DNA of 64,000 bases from Kordiimonas gwangyangensis DSM 19435 = JCM 12864 (GTDB taxonomy: Bacteria > Pseudomonadota > Alphaproteobacteria > Sphingomonadales > Kordiimonadaceae). Each line of letters opens with the position of its first letter. Within the stretch, counting starts at the first letter, position 1. Of this stretch, positions 8,088-15,920 are shown one piece after another. The translations under genes and the position numbers were made by a program. The notes under the pieces were generated by a model that made no database searches, had not been told where the DNA came from, and was given only the letters and a program-made list of their open reading frames with translations. The stretch lies in contig NZ_AQXF01000001.1 in the NCBI RefSeq assembly GCF_000375545.1, forward strand, positions 360,893-424,892. The letters are read 5' to 3'.

Positions 8088-8669
8088 ATGAGCGTACATA
8101 AAAACATCGTGCTGATTCTGGGCCACCCGGACAGCAGCGAAGCGCATTTCTGCCACGCGCTGGCCGACCGTTACCGCGCAGGCGCCGAAAGTGCCGGCCA
8201 CCGGGTAACCACTGTCGATGTCGGCAGGCTCGATTTCCCGCTGCTGCGCAGCCGCAAGGACTGGGAAGAAGGCGAGACACCCCCTGCCCTCAAGGAAGCC
8301 CAGCGCACCATTCTGGACGCCGACCATCTGGTCATCATCTTCCCGCTCTGGCTCGGCGGTATGCCCGCGCTCCTCAAGGGCTTCCTCGAGCAGGTGTTGC
8401 GGCCGTCGCTTGCGGCAAGTCCCAAGGAATGGGGCAAGCTCCTAAAGGGCTGCTCGGCCCGCATCATCGTCACCATGGGCATGCCGGGCTTTTTCTACCG
8501 CCTGTTCTACCGCGCCCACAGCCTCAAGGCGCTGAAACGCAATATCCTTGCCTTCACCGGTGTCGGGCCCATTGGCACCACCGTGTTTGGCCTTGTGGAA
8601 GGCGCGAGCGAGGAAAAACGCGCCCAACGGCTGGCGCTTATGCACCGGTACGGTCATAACGCAGATTAA
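8088..8669 (+). CDS. NAD(P)H-quinone-type oxidoreductase, flavodoxin-like fold
   Basis: A 193-residue protein of the flavodoxin-fold NAD(P)H dehydrogenase (quinone) family. It has an N-terminal beta strand and phosphate-binding loop (IVLILGHPDSSEAHFCHAL), a central DHLVIIFPLWLGGMPALLKGFLEQV block typical of the MdaB/KefF-like group, and MGMPGFFYR. These FMN or FAD enzymes reduce quinones by two electrons, protecting against radical chemistry. It has its own start (ATG after GGGACCGTGAC) and lies between the two TonB clusters without evident functional link. Its stop codon is immediately followed by the first Zur-like box. Confidence 0.85.
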   Translation: MSVHKNIVLILGHPDSSEAHFCHALADRYRAGAESAGHRVTTVDVGRLDFPLLRSRKDWEEGETPPALKEAQRTILDADHLVIIFPLWLGGMPALLKGFLEQVLRPSLAASPKEWGKLLKGCSARIIVTMGMPGFFYRLFYRAHSLKALKRNILAFTGVGPIGTTVFGLVEGASEEKRAQRLALMHRYGHNAD

Positions 8670-8670
8670 T

Positions 8671-8685
8671 TGTTATATTATAACT
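8671..8685. promoter_or_regulatory. Zur-like palindrome, box 1
   Basis: TGTTATATTATAACT contains the perfect dyad GTTATA-T-TATAAC (8672-8684). The Zur consensus described for gammaproteobacteria has the core TGTTATANTATAACA, a near-exact match. Centre-to-centre distance to the second box is 40 bases. Confidence 0.6.
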
Positions 8686-8710
8686 ATTCCTTAACCCTTT
8701 TGCATGTTAT

Positions 8711-8725
8711 TGTTATATCATAACA
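8711..8725. promoter_or_regulatory. Zur-like palindrome, box 2
   Basis: TGTTATATCATAACA matches the same Zur core with one change (C for T in the right half). It ends 14 bases before the tonB start codon, where a bound repressor would block transcription or promoter clearance. Exact -35/-10 elements are not obvious. Confidence 0.6.
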
Positions 8726-8739
8726 TTCAGGAGGGTATC

Positions 8740-9354
8740 ATGAATACAGCAAGCTATCGTGTGTTTCCCATCATGGGTGGTGCCGCCTTCACCACCTTTG
8801 GCCTGTTCCTGCTGATGCAGGGCCTTGTGGCAAAGGACATGATGTCCTTCCCCGAGGAACGACCGGTCTTTAACCCGAACATCGTGTTGACCATCCCCGA
8901 CAAACCAGAAGTACGCCAGATTGACCGCGTCACCCCACCCGCCGAGGTGCAGCCAGAGCCGGACATCATCAAACCGATCATTGATGTTAATCCAAGAGTT
9001 TCTGACCTGCCGCTGGGCCCCGCCCCGGCGCCGAAAACAGGAATCGGCGAAGAGACAGTCTTCAAGCCCGGCTATATGGACGGTGAACGCCTGCCGCTGG
9101 TGCGTGTGCAGCCGCAATACCCACGCCAGGCGCTGGAGCGCGGCGTTGAAGGCTCAGTGGTGGTTGAGTTCACCGTGCGCGAAGACGGCACCGTGTCGGA
9201 CCCCGCGGTGATTGAAGCCGAGCCCAAAGGCATGTTCGAACGCGCGGCCCTCGCGGCCATTGCCAAGTTCAAATACAAGCCCACGGTGGTGGACGGCATC
9301 GCCCGCGCATCAGCGGGCATTCGCTACCGCTTTGTCTTTGAACTGACAGAATAG
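8740..9354 (+). CDS. tonB: TonB family energy transducer, second cluster
   Basis: A 204-residue TonB paralogue. ATG 8740 follows AGGAGGG by a short spacer; the upstream in-frame ATG lies inside the Zur-like region. It has an N-terminal membrane helix (FPIMGGAAFTTFGLFLLMQGLV), a short proline-containing linker, and a C-terminal TonB domain with LPLVRVQPQYPRQALERGVEG and a GIRYRFVFELTE end. The C-terminal half is very similar to the TonB at 5954, the linker is not. Two Zur-like boxes immediately upstream suggest zinc-starvation expression; if so, it would serve TonB-dependent receptors for zinc or zincophores. Confidence 0.92.
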   Translation: MNTASYRVFPIMGGAAFTTFGLFLLMQGLVAKDMMSFPEERPVFNPNIVLTIPDKPEVRQIDRVTPPAEVQPEPDIIKPIIDVNPRVSDLPLGPAPAPKTGIGEETVFKPGYMDGERLPLVRVQPQYPRQALERGVEGSVVVEFTVREDGTVSDPAVIEAEPKGMFERAALAAIAKFKYKPTVVDGIARASAGIRYRFVFELTE

Positions 9355-9363
9355 GAGGCGCGT

Positions 9364-9768
9364 ATGCGACGCTCACTTGCACATGCGCGCCACGGCGCAA
9401 GCGCGGACATGACCCCCATGCTCGATGTCGTGTTCATCATGCTGATCTTTTTCATCGTGACGGCGAGCTTCATCCGGGAAACCGGCATCGTGCCTCATAT
9501 GCCGGAGGGCAAACCGCCGCAGGTGAAATCACCTGACGAGCCCATCGCCTTCGCCATCAATGCGGCGAGCGACATTCACTATGGCGGCCGCCTCATCGAC
9601 CCATGGATGGCGGAAGCGATCATGAAGGAAGAGAGCACAGCCCGCCCCAAGGCCCCTGTCACCATCAAAGCAGACAAGGACAGCAACACCGGTGTGTGGG
9701 TACGGCTGCATGGGCTGGCCAGCAAAACGGGTTTCACCAATGACAGGATTGCGGTTCTTGTAGAGTAA
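9364..9768 (+). CDS. exbD: Biopolymer transporter ExbD, second cluster
   Basis: A 134-residue ExbD nine bases after tonB with an AGGAGG ribosome site. The membrane helix MTPMLDVVFIMLIFFIVTA keeps the proton-binding aspartate. The periplasmic domain (SIKE-type region to DRIAVLVE) resembles the first exbD of the main operon more than the second. No exbB accompanies it here, so it must assemble with an ExbB encoded elsewhere; the pair at 3173-5051 is the nearest candidate. A terminator-like hairpin follows its stop codon. Confidence 0.92.
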   Translation: MRRSLAHARHGASADMTPMLDVVFIMLIFFIVTASFIRETGIVPHMPEGKPPQVKSPDEPIAFAINAASDIHYGGRLIDPWMAEAIMKEESTARPKAPVTIKADKDSNTGVWVRLHGLASKTGFTNDRIAVLVE

Positions 9769-9792
9769 TGGGCGTTACGGCAGAACCGCAAG

Positions 9793-9823
9793 CGGGGTGG
9801 TGCGATGGCGCCACCCCGTTTTT
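9793..9823 (+). terminator. Intrinsic terminator between exbD and the TPR-TonB gene
   Basis: Stem CGGGGTGG/CCACCCCG with a ten-base loop, then TTTTT. It would end or attenuate the tonB-exbD transcript before the downstream lipoprotein gene, which may therefore have its own promoter or receive only read-through. Confidence 0.8.
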
Positions 9824-9893
9824 GTTGATAAAGGGCTTTTCACCGGCCTCGCATTCGCTACTATCCGGTGCAGAAATAAGTATTGGGGGTTTC

Positions 9894-11078
9894 ATGACAT
9901 CGATTTTAAGAACAGGCGTCCTGGTGGCCGCCTGCACAGCAAGCCTTTTCACCCTGTCCGCCTGTGGTGGTTCAGGCTCCAGCGTCTCGGGCGTCAGGCC
10001 CGCGCCAACATCTGGTGGCTCCGGCGAGATTAGGCGCGTACCGGCCATGAGCCTGAATGTGCACAAGATGATACAAGCCGCCCAAGAGGCCTTGAGCGTC
10101 AAGGACCTCGACCGTGCTGACGCTATGCTTGATAACACACTGGCCTATGAGCGCATCAACGACTATGAACGTGCGGTCGCATGGCAGCTCAAGGCGATGG
10201 TTGCCTTTGAGCGCAATGACACAAGCGCCACCATCAAAGCGTATGAGGCCATCCTCAGCTACACGGAATCGATCCCGCCCGCGCTTGAGCTCAACATCAT
10301 CTACGGTCTTGCACAGCTTCATTATTCGGCGGAGGACTATAGCCGCGCGCTTGAATATGGCGAGGTGTGGGCCGCGAGAAATCAGAGCATCCGCTCCAAC
10401 CAATATGTCTTTCTCGCACAGACACACTATGTGCTGGAGAACTACAAGGAAGCTGAAGCCTATATCCGCCAAGCAATCAAGGCCGCTGACGCCGAGGGAG
10501 TGGAGCCAAAGGAAAGCTGGTACAATCTCTTGCTGTCATCCGAGTGGGAGCAGCGCGACCTGATGGGCGCACTCGCCACCTTGCAGACCATGCTGCCCAA
10601 GTGGCCCAATCCGAAATACTGCTCCATGCTTGCCGGGGTAAGCGCTGAACTTTCCGGCGACACGGAAAAGGCGCTCGCGTTCGCGCGCGGCAAGAGCGTG
10701 ACATGCACCGTCACACAAACCACCATGACGCCAGAGAAAAGCACTGTGGTTAAAGTCGACGGCCCTGAAGAACCCGCGCCAAAAGCTGCAGAATCAAGCG
10801 CGTCGCCAATGCCGTTCATGCGGGTGCAGCCCAAGGTCCCCATGCGTGCGATCAAAGAAAAGGTGAATGGCATGGTGTTGCTCGAGGTCACCATTCTGGA
10901 GGACGGCACGGTCGCCCCCGATAGTATCGTGGTGGTGGAAAGCGTACCGAAAGGCTACTACGAGGAAGCCTCGATCGTCGCGATGCGTCAGATGCGCTAC
11001 AAGCCGAAAATGGTGGACGGTGTCGCCCAGAAAATGACCGGCGTGCGCTACCGCTTCTCATATAATATCGAGAACTAG
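9894..11078 (+). CDS. TPR lipoprotein fused to a TonB C-terminal domain
   Basis: A 394-residue protein. ATG 9894 after GGGGGT gives a lipoprotein signal with lipobox LSAC; Gly follows the Cys, which favours the outer membrane. Residues about 45-270 are TPR-like and closely match the TPR protein at 6590 (VPAMSLNVHKMIQAAQEA, YERAVAWQLKAM). After a proline/alanine linker, residues about 300-394 form a full TonB C-terminal domain (MPFMRVQPKVPMRAI to GVRYRFSYNIEN). It lacks a membrane helix and so cannot be an ordinary inner-membrane TonB. A docking or receptor-plug-binding role is inferred. The fusion seems to derive from duplicated tonB and TPR genes. Confidence 0.85.
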   Translation: MTSILRTGVLVAACTASLFTLSACGGSGSSVSGVRPAPTSGGSGEIRRVPAMSLNVHKMIQAAQEALSVKDLDRADAMLDNTLAYERINDYERAVAWQLKAMVAFERNDTSATIKAYEAILSYTESIPPALELNIIYGLAQLHYSAEDYSRALEYGEVWAARNQSIRSNQYVFLAQTHYVLENYKEAEAYIRQAIKAADAEGVEPKESWYNLLLSSEWEQRDLMGALATLQTMLPKWPNPKYCSMLAGVSAELSGDTEKALAFARGKSVTCTVTQTTMTPEKSTVVKVDGPEEPAPKAAESSASPMPFMRVQPKVPMRAIKEKVNGMVLLEVTILEDGTVAPDSIVVVESVPKGYYEEASIVAMRQMRYKPKMVDGVAQKMTGVRYRFSYNIEN

Positions 11079-11102
11079 GCACGGCCTTTGTTTCCAATAC
11101 AA

Positions 11103-11126
11103 AAGGCAGGCCACAAGGCCTGCCTT
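11103..11126 (-). terminator. Terminator hairpin between converging transcripts
   Basis: Stem AAGGCAGGCC/GGCCTGCCTT with an ACAA loop. Read on the minus strand it is followed by TTTTGTATT, so it best serves the serine hydrolase gene at 11156-12409; it may also stop plus-strand transcripts. Confidence 0.75.
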
Positions 11127-11155
11127 CATGCTTTCTCTGGAATGACGAACGCCCC

Positions 11156-12409
11156 CTAGTTCACCACCGCTTCATTGACGAACTTGCGCATGGGGGTGCG
11201 CGGGTCAACGGCGCCGTAGGGCAGCACGTTGGTCATGAAAATCGCCACAACGTCTGACACCGGGTCGATCCAGAAAACCGTGTTGGCCATGCCGCCCCAG
11301 TAGAATTCGCCGTTGTTGCCGCCGCCAAATGCTTCCGCATTGGTCAGCACCGCGAAATCAAGACCAAAGCCCACAACACCCTTGCCGCCAATACCGTTCA
11401 CGCCTTCCGGCAACTGGTTGGTGCGCATCATATCCACCGTCTCGGCTTTCAGGATACGCACGCCGTCAAGCCCGCCGCCGTTTGCGACCATCTGGGCAAA
11501 ACGCCAATAATCTGCCGTTGTGGACAAAAGCCCACCACCGCCCGACTTGAAAAGCGGCTCTTTGGTGAAATCTTGAATGAGCGCATTGCCCGTAGGTGTC
11601 AGGCCCTTTTCCTTGTCGAGGTCATAGATGCCGACAAGCCGGTCCACCTTCTCCTCGGAAACATAAAAGCCAGTATCCGACATGCCGAGCGGGTCAAAAA
11701 TGCGGGTTTTGAGGAATTCGTCGAAGGTCTGGCCCGACAGCACTTCAACCAGATAGCCCTGCACATCCACGCTGAGGGAATAAACCCACGCCTTGCCCGG
11801 CTGGTAGAGAAGTGGCTGGCGCGCAAGCTTCGGCACCCATTCGCTGAGCGGCTGGTCAAAACCGATCAGCTGGCCCTTGCGGTAACTCATGTCCACTGGT
11901 GTTTCGCTGAATACACCGTAACTGAGGCCGGAGGTGTGGCGCATCAGGTCACGCACGGTCATCTCACGCGCGGTGGGTTCCGTGATCATGCTGCCGTCCT
12001 CGTTCACACCCTTGAAGACCTTCTGGTCCTTGAACGCAGGAATATATTTCGAGACCGGGTCATCAAGCTCGAACTTGCCTTCTTCATAGAGCATCATCAG
12101 CGCCACACCGGTCACCGGTTTGGTCATGGAATAGATGCGGAAGATGGCGTCCTTCGCCATGGGTTCGCCGCTCTCCAGCGTGCGCACGCCGTATGTCTCG
12201 AAATGCGCGACCTTGCCGTGGCGCGACACCAGGGTGGTCAGGCCCGCAAGCTTGTGTTCATCCACATAGGACTGGAAATGCGCTTTCATGGCCTCGAGCT
12301 TCTCGGCCGACAGGCCAACATCCTCGGGGCTGGCGGTCGGCAGCTCGCTCGCATGCGCGAACCAGGACGTGCTGACGAGCACCAATAGTAACGATAGTCT
12401 CTTGAGCAT
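11156..12409 (-). CDS. Serine hydrolase, class C beta-lactamase family
   Basis: A 417-residue secreted protein. ATG at 12409 follows GGGAGGAAC; the signal peptide ends near AHASE (about residue 21). The beta-lactamase/transpeptidase-like domain shows the SxxK nucleophile motif SMTK (Ser94, Lys97) in FRIYSMTKPVTGVALMMLYEEG, a tyrosine-containing second motif (VYSLSVDVQGYL), and a glycine-rich region GGGGLLSTTADYWRF. Such enzymes are usually esterases or D-amino-acid peptidases rather than true beta-lactamases. It is monocistronic and ends in its own terminator. Confidence 0.88.
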   Translation of the reverse strand: MLKRLSLLLVLVSTSWFAHASELPTASPEDVGLSAEKLEAMKAHFQSYVDEHKLAGLTTLVSRHGKVAHFETYGVRTLESGEPMAKDAIFRIYSMTKPVTGVALMMLYEEGKFELDDPVSKYIPAFKDQKVFKGVNEDGSMITEPTAREMTVRDLMRHTSGLSYGVFSETPVDMSYRKGQLIGFDQPLSEWVPKLARQPLLYQPGKAWVYSLSVDVQGYLVEVLSGQTFDEFLKTRIFDPLGMSDTGFYVSEEKVDRLVGIYDLDKEKGLTPTGNALIQDFTKEPLFKSGGGGLLSTTADYWRFAQMVANGGGLDGVRILKAETVDMMRTNQLPEGVNGIGGKGVVGFGLDFAVLTNAEAFGGGNNGEFYWGGMANTVFWIDPVSDVVAIFMTNVLPYGAVDPRTPMRKFVNEAVVN

Positions 12410-12607
12410 AATTGTTCCTCCCTCTGCCCGTAAGATAGCGCGGGCCCACCCTTGGTCAAAGACCACAAATATGCTTCGCACATTAACAGCGCGAAATGAC
12501 ATTAACGTTTACCTCCCACTAACCATGTCAGTTTATGAATTAACTATGGAAGCCTGCCGGGGCTTCGACGTAAAGTGATCCCATGGGGGTCAAGGGCTGG
12601 AGTTCCG

Positions 12608-13558
12608 ATGATCCATTGGCTGCAAATCGGTCGTTTTGCGCGTATGCGCCGCACCGCCGCACGCCTCCTGCTGGGTGCAGCGTTCTGCACAGCCGGCACC
12701 GCAGCCTTCGCCAATGTGGTGATTGTGGACAGCGACAAACACGGCGCAAGCTACCGCCTTGCGGAGGGTATCGCCGCCAACTGCACCGGGTGCGGCACGG
12801 TCAGTTATATGGACATGCATCATGACCGTGGCACCGGCGACGCCATCCTCACGGACCTGCGCGACCGCAAGGCGAAGGGCGAGCTTGAGCTTGTCATTAC
12901 CCTCGGCCCCCTTGCGACCCGGCTTGTCACCGAAGAAATGCCCGACACTCCGGTTTATTTCCTGATGCGCGAAAAGCCGTCCCGCAAGGTACGGGAGACA
13001 GCGAGCGCCCGCGGCATGCAGGTTGAACCGGACGTTGGCCTGAGGCTTGCGGCCTTCAAGGCCCTTGCCCCGCATATGCAGACGGTCGGCGTGCTCGCGC
13101 GCCGGTCGACGATTGAGCCCGTGCGGGATGAGCTGATCGACGCCGCTGGTGAGCTGGGCATCAAACTCAGCTTCTTCTATATCGAACGCCCTGACGACGT
13201 GAGCCCGGGCCTGAGACAAGCCATCGGCGAAACCGACGGCCTTTTGTTCCTGCGCGACATTGTGGTCATCAACACCAACACCATCCGCTTTATCCTGCGC
13301 ATGACCTTGGAGAACCGCATCCCCACCTTCGCCTACTCGCCTGACCTTGTGCCCATGGGCATGGGCGCCGCGATTGAGATGGACCCCGCCAAGCTGGCCG
13401 AGCAGGTTGGCCGCGCGGCTGGCGCGCTTGTGCAAGGCGACAAGCGCGCGGCAGAGCCTTGGGCACCCTTTCTCCTCGAAGTGAATCGCTCCAGCCTCGA
13501 ATCGAGCGGCGGCATCACGCCCCCCACCGTGCTGGGCATGGAGGTGGTGCTTAAATGA
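12608..13558 (+). CDS. ABC-type substrate-binding protein coupled to a histidine kinase
   Basis: A 316-residue periplasmic protein of the ABC_sub_bind family (TrpX-like). ATG 12608 with GGAG six bases upstream is preferred; ATG 12644 is possible. A signal peptide (cleavage near AFANV) is followed by two Rossmann-like lobes, with VITLGPLATRLV in the first and VGVLARRSTIEP and GLLFLRDIVVINTNTI in the second. No permease or ATPase gene is nearby. Instead its stop codon overlaps the histidine kinase start by four bases (ATGA), so it is probably the ligand sensor for that kinase and not a transporter part. Confidence 0.82.
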   Translation: MIHWLQIGRFARMRRTAARLLLGAAFCTAGTAAFANVVIVDSDKHGASYRLAEGIAANCTGCGTVSYMDMHHDRGTGDAILTDLRDRKAKGELELVITLGPLATRLVTEEMPDTPVYFLMREKPSRKVRETASARGMQVEPDVGLRLAAFKALAPHMQTVGVLARRSTIEPVRDELIDAAGELGIKLSFFYIERPDDVSPGLRQAIGETDGLLFLRDIVVINTNTIRFILRMTLENRIPTFAYSPDLVPMGMGAAIEMDPAKLAEQVGRAAGALVQGDKRAAEPWAPFLLEVNRSSLESSGGITPPTVLGMEVVLK

Positions 13559-15246
13559 CAATGAGCGACAGCATTGAGAATACCGGCGGCCACAAGACGA
13601 GTTCCTCCCTGCGGGCGCGCGCGATTACCTTCCTCGTGATCCTTGTAGCGGCTGTTGCCGGGATCATGGCCACGGTGTTCATCGGCATGTCGACCCAGCT
13701 TATGACCGCGGACCTTGAAACGCGCGGGCGGGCAGCAGCCACCAGCATCGCCGAAAGCGCCAAGCTCGGCCTTCTGGTGCGCGACCGGGAGATCCTGCGT
13801 GAAGCGCTGGATCCATACCTCATCGACCCTGACATCAAATATATCGATATCATCGAGGCGGACGGCAGCATCCTTGTGAGTGTGCCGGCCGAGCATAGCC
13901 GCCTCACCGATGGTATCGTGATTGACGAAACCCTCGACAAAAAAGCGCTGGTTGTACGCCGCCTCGGCACGCACGAGACCGATGATGATGTCAGCTACCA
14001 TATCGGCGCGCCCGTAATGCGGGACATGATCCTCGCCGACAGTGACGCGTTCACGAACCCCGATAGTGACATTGAGGGTGACGAGGGAACTGTGCCAGAC
14101 CTGATTGGCGTGGTGCGCCTGGGCCTTTCCACCACCCGCGTTCAGGACCAGATTGACACCCTCGTGGCGCGTGCGGGCCTTGTGGCCGGTGCGCTGGCCA
14201 TCATTGGCCTTCTTATCGCGTCCACCATGCTCAGGCGCTGGCTACGGCCGCTTGAGATGATGACGGACGTCGCACGCAAGATCAAACGCACCGGCATTGA
14301 AAACGCGCTTTGTGAAGATGACCTGAAGCGGTTGAATGACCCTAGCCTCAGCGCCCGAACGGGCGAGCTTAGCATGCTGCAAAGCGCCTTCTTCGACATG
14401 CTGGAGGAACTGAAGCTGCATGACCGCCTGCAGGCCGACCAGAAAGACAGGCTCGAGCAGATGGTGGTCGAGCGCACCATGGAACTGACCTTCGCCAAGG
14501 AAGCGGCCGAGGCGGCGAATGTGGCCAAATCGAAGTTCCTTGCATCCATGAGCCACGAACTGCGCACGCCGCTGAATGCTGTCATCGGTTTTTCCGAGAT
14601 GCTGCAGCGGGACATTATGGTCAAACCAGAACAGCAGAAGGAATATCTCGGTTATATCTCCGACAGCGGCAAACACCTGCTTGAGATCATCAACGACATC
14701 CTCGACCTCTCGAAGCTTGAAGCCGGGCGCTTTGAACTGCAAATACAGGATACGCTGCTCGACGAAGTGGTGCGCGGCGCTGTGACCATCAGCCAGCCGT
14801 TCATTGAGCGCAAGAACCTGACCTGCCATATCGACTGCCCGCCCCTGCAGGTGCGCACCGATGCCCGCATTCTCAAGCAGGTGATCATCAACCTTGTATC
14901 GAACGCGGTGAAATTCACCCCTGCGGACGGCGAGATAAGGGTGCAAGCGGCCCTGAAGGGCAGCAACTTTGAGCTCACCGTATCCGACAGCGGCATCGGC
15001 ATGAGCGCGGCGGAAATTGAAGTGGCGCTCCAACCCTTCGCGCAGGTGAGCGACCATATGTACCAGCAGGCGGAAGGCGCGGGCACCGGGCTTGGCCTGC
15101 CGCTCGTCGAACATTTTGTGCTGCTGATGAAGGGGGACCTGAAGATCGAGTCCGAGAAGGGCAAAGGCACCACCGTGCGCATCACCCTGCCCCTTGAGCC
15201 CGACCCGGTCGAAGCCGGATCGGACGATGATTTTGACTATATCTGA
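13555..15246 (+). CDS. Sensor histidine kinase, orphan, partnered with a binding protein
   Basis: A 563-residue inner-membrane kinase. It has a membrane helix (about 22-45), a periplasmic sensor region with an acidic loop (about 46-195), a second helix (about 200-224, GLVAGALAIIGLLIAST), a HAMP linker, a HisKA domain with His334 in SMSHELRTPLNAVIGF, and an HATPase domain with NLVSNAVKF, DSGIGM and GTGLGLPL. No response regulator gene lies beside it, so its partner is unknown. The overlap with the upstream binding-protein gene argues that the two act together, as in TorT/TorS-type sensing. Confidence 0.9.
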   Translation: MTMSDSIENTGGHKTSSSLRARAITFLVILVAAVAGIMATVFIGMSTQLMTADLETRGRAAATSIAESAKLGLLVRDREILREALDPYLIDPDIKYIDIIEADGSILVSVPAEHSRLTDGIVIDETLDKKALVVRRLGTHETDDDVSYHIGAPVMRDMILADSDAFTNPDSDIEGDEGTVPDLIGVVRLGLSTTRVQDQIDTLVARAGLVAGALAIIGLLIASTMLRRWLRPLEMMTDVARKIKRTGIENALCEDDLKRLNDPSLSARTGELSMLQSAFFDMLEELKLHDRLQADQKDRLEQMVVERTMELTFAKEAAEAANVAKSKFLASMSHELRTPLNAVIGFSEMLQRDIMVKPEQQKEYLGYISDSGKHLLEIINDILDLSKLEAGRFELQIQDTLLDEVVRGAVTISQPFIERKNLTCHIDCPPLQVRTDARILKQVIINLVSNAVKFTPADGEIRVQAALKGSNFELTVSDSGIGMSAAEIEVALQPFAQVSDHMYQQAEGAGTGLGLPLVEHFVLLMKGDLKIESEKGKGTTVRITLPLEPDPVEAGSDDDFDYI

Positions 15247-15258
15247 GCCGCGCTCAGC

Positions 15259-15876
15259 TTAAGCCGCGGCTTTATAGTCCACGCCTTCAGCTGCCAGCGC
15301 CCGCGCAAACGACGGGTGGGCCGATACTTCCTTCAACAACCGCTTCACATTGGCCCCAAGCGGGATTTCAACACTGAAATAACCGCCCCAGTTGGCATAG
15401 ACCGTCAGCATGATGTCAGCGATGCTGAGCTTGTCACCGGTCACATAAGGTGTGGTGGCAAGCTGCTTGTCCACAAGCGCCCACAGTTTGGCGATGGCGG
15501 CCGCGCCAGCCTCAAGCGCTTTGGCTTTGGCGGCTTCATCCTCAATCGCGCGCATGGCGAAGAACATTTTGGAATAAGCCGGGTGCATGGTGGCGTTCGC
15601 GAACAGCAACCACTCAAGCGCCTTGGCACGGCCCACCTCACCGGCTTTCGGCAGCAGGTCGATGTCGTGCTCCTCAATCAGGTAGAGCGCTTGGGCGGCG
15701 CCCTCGCGGATGATCTCGCCGTTCACTTCGAGAAGCGGAACGGCACCAAGCGGCGTGAGCGCCGCGAAGTCTGCCACGTCGCTTTTACTGATCGCTTCAA
15801 ACGGCTGGCCGCTTTCAATAAGCAGGGCATGGATCGCGAGGGAGCAAGCACCCGGCGCATAATAGAGTTTGTACAT
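15259..15876 (-). CDS. Glutathione S-transferase (beta class-like)
   Basis: A 205-residue GST. The N-terminal thioredoxin-like domain starts YKLYYAPGACSLAIH, with the cysteine (about residue 11) characteristic of bacterial beta-class GSTs. The cis-proline loop is PLGAVPLLE and the glutathione-binding acidic turn is REGAAQALYL. The helical domain carries LSIADIMLTVYANW. These enzymes conjugate or reduce electrophiles with glutathione in the cytoplasm. The gene is convergent with the histidine kinase, 12 bases apart, and sits downstream of nothing in its own direction except the nitronate monooxygenase gene 44 bases upstream, with which it may be cotranscribed. Confidence 0.9.
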   Translation of the reverse strand: MYKLYYAPGACSLAIHALLIESGQPFEAISKSDVADFAALTPLGAVPLLEVNGEIIREGAAQALYLIEEHDIDLLPKAGEVGRAKALEWLLFANATMHPAYSKMFFAMRAIEDEAAKAKALEAGAAAIAKLWALVDKQLATTPYVTGDKLSIADIMLTVYANWGGYFSVEIPLGANVKRLLKEVSAHPSFARALAAEGVDYKAAA

Positions 15877-15920
15877 CTTTGTCTCCTGAGCTGTTGTGAT
15901 CGAGGCTGTGAGATTTAGCT

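Noticed and set aside
6074-8107. A 677-residue open frame on the minus strand across tonB and the TPR gene
   Set aside because: It is antisense to two well-supported genes, with low-complexity composition and no ribosome site that would explain it.
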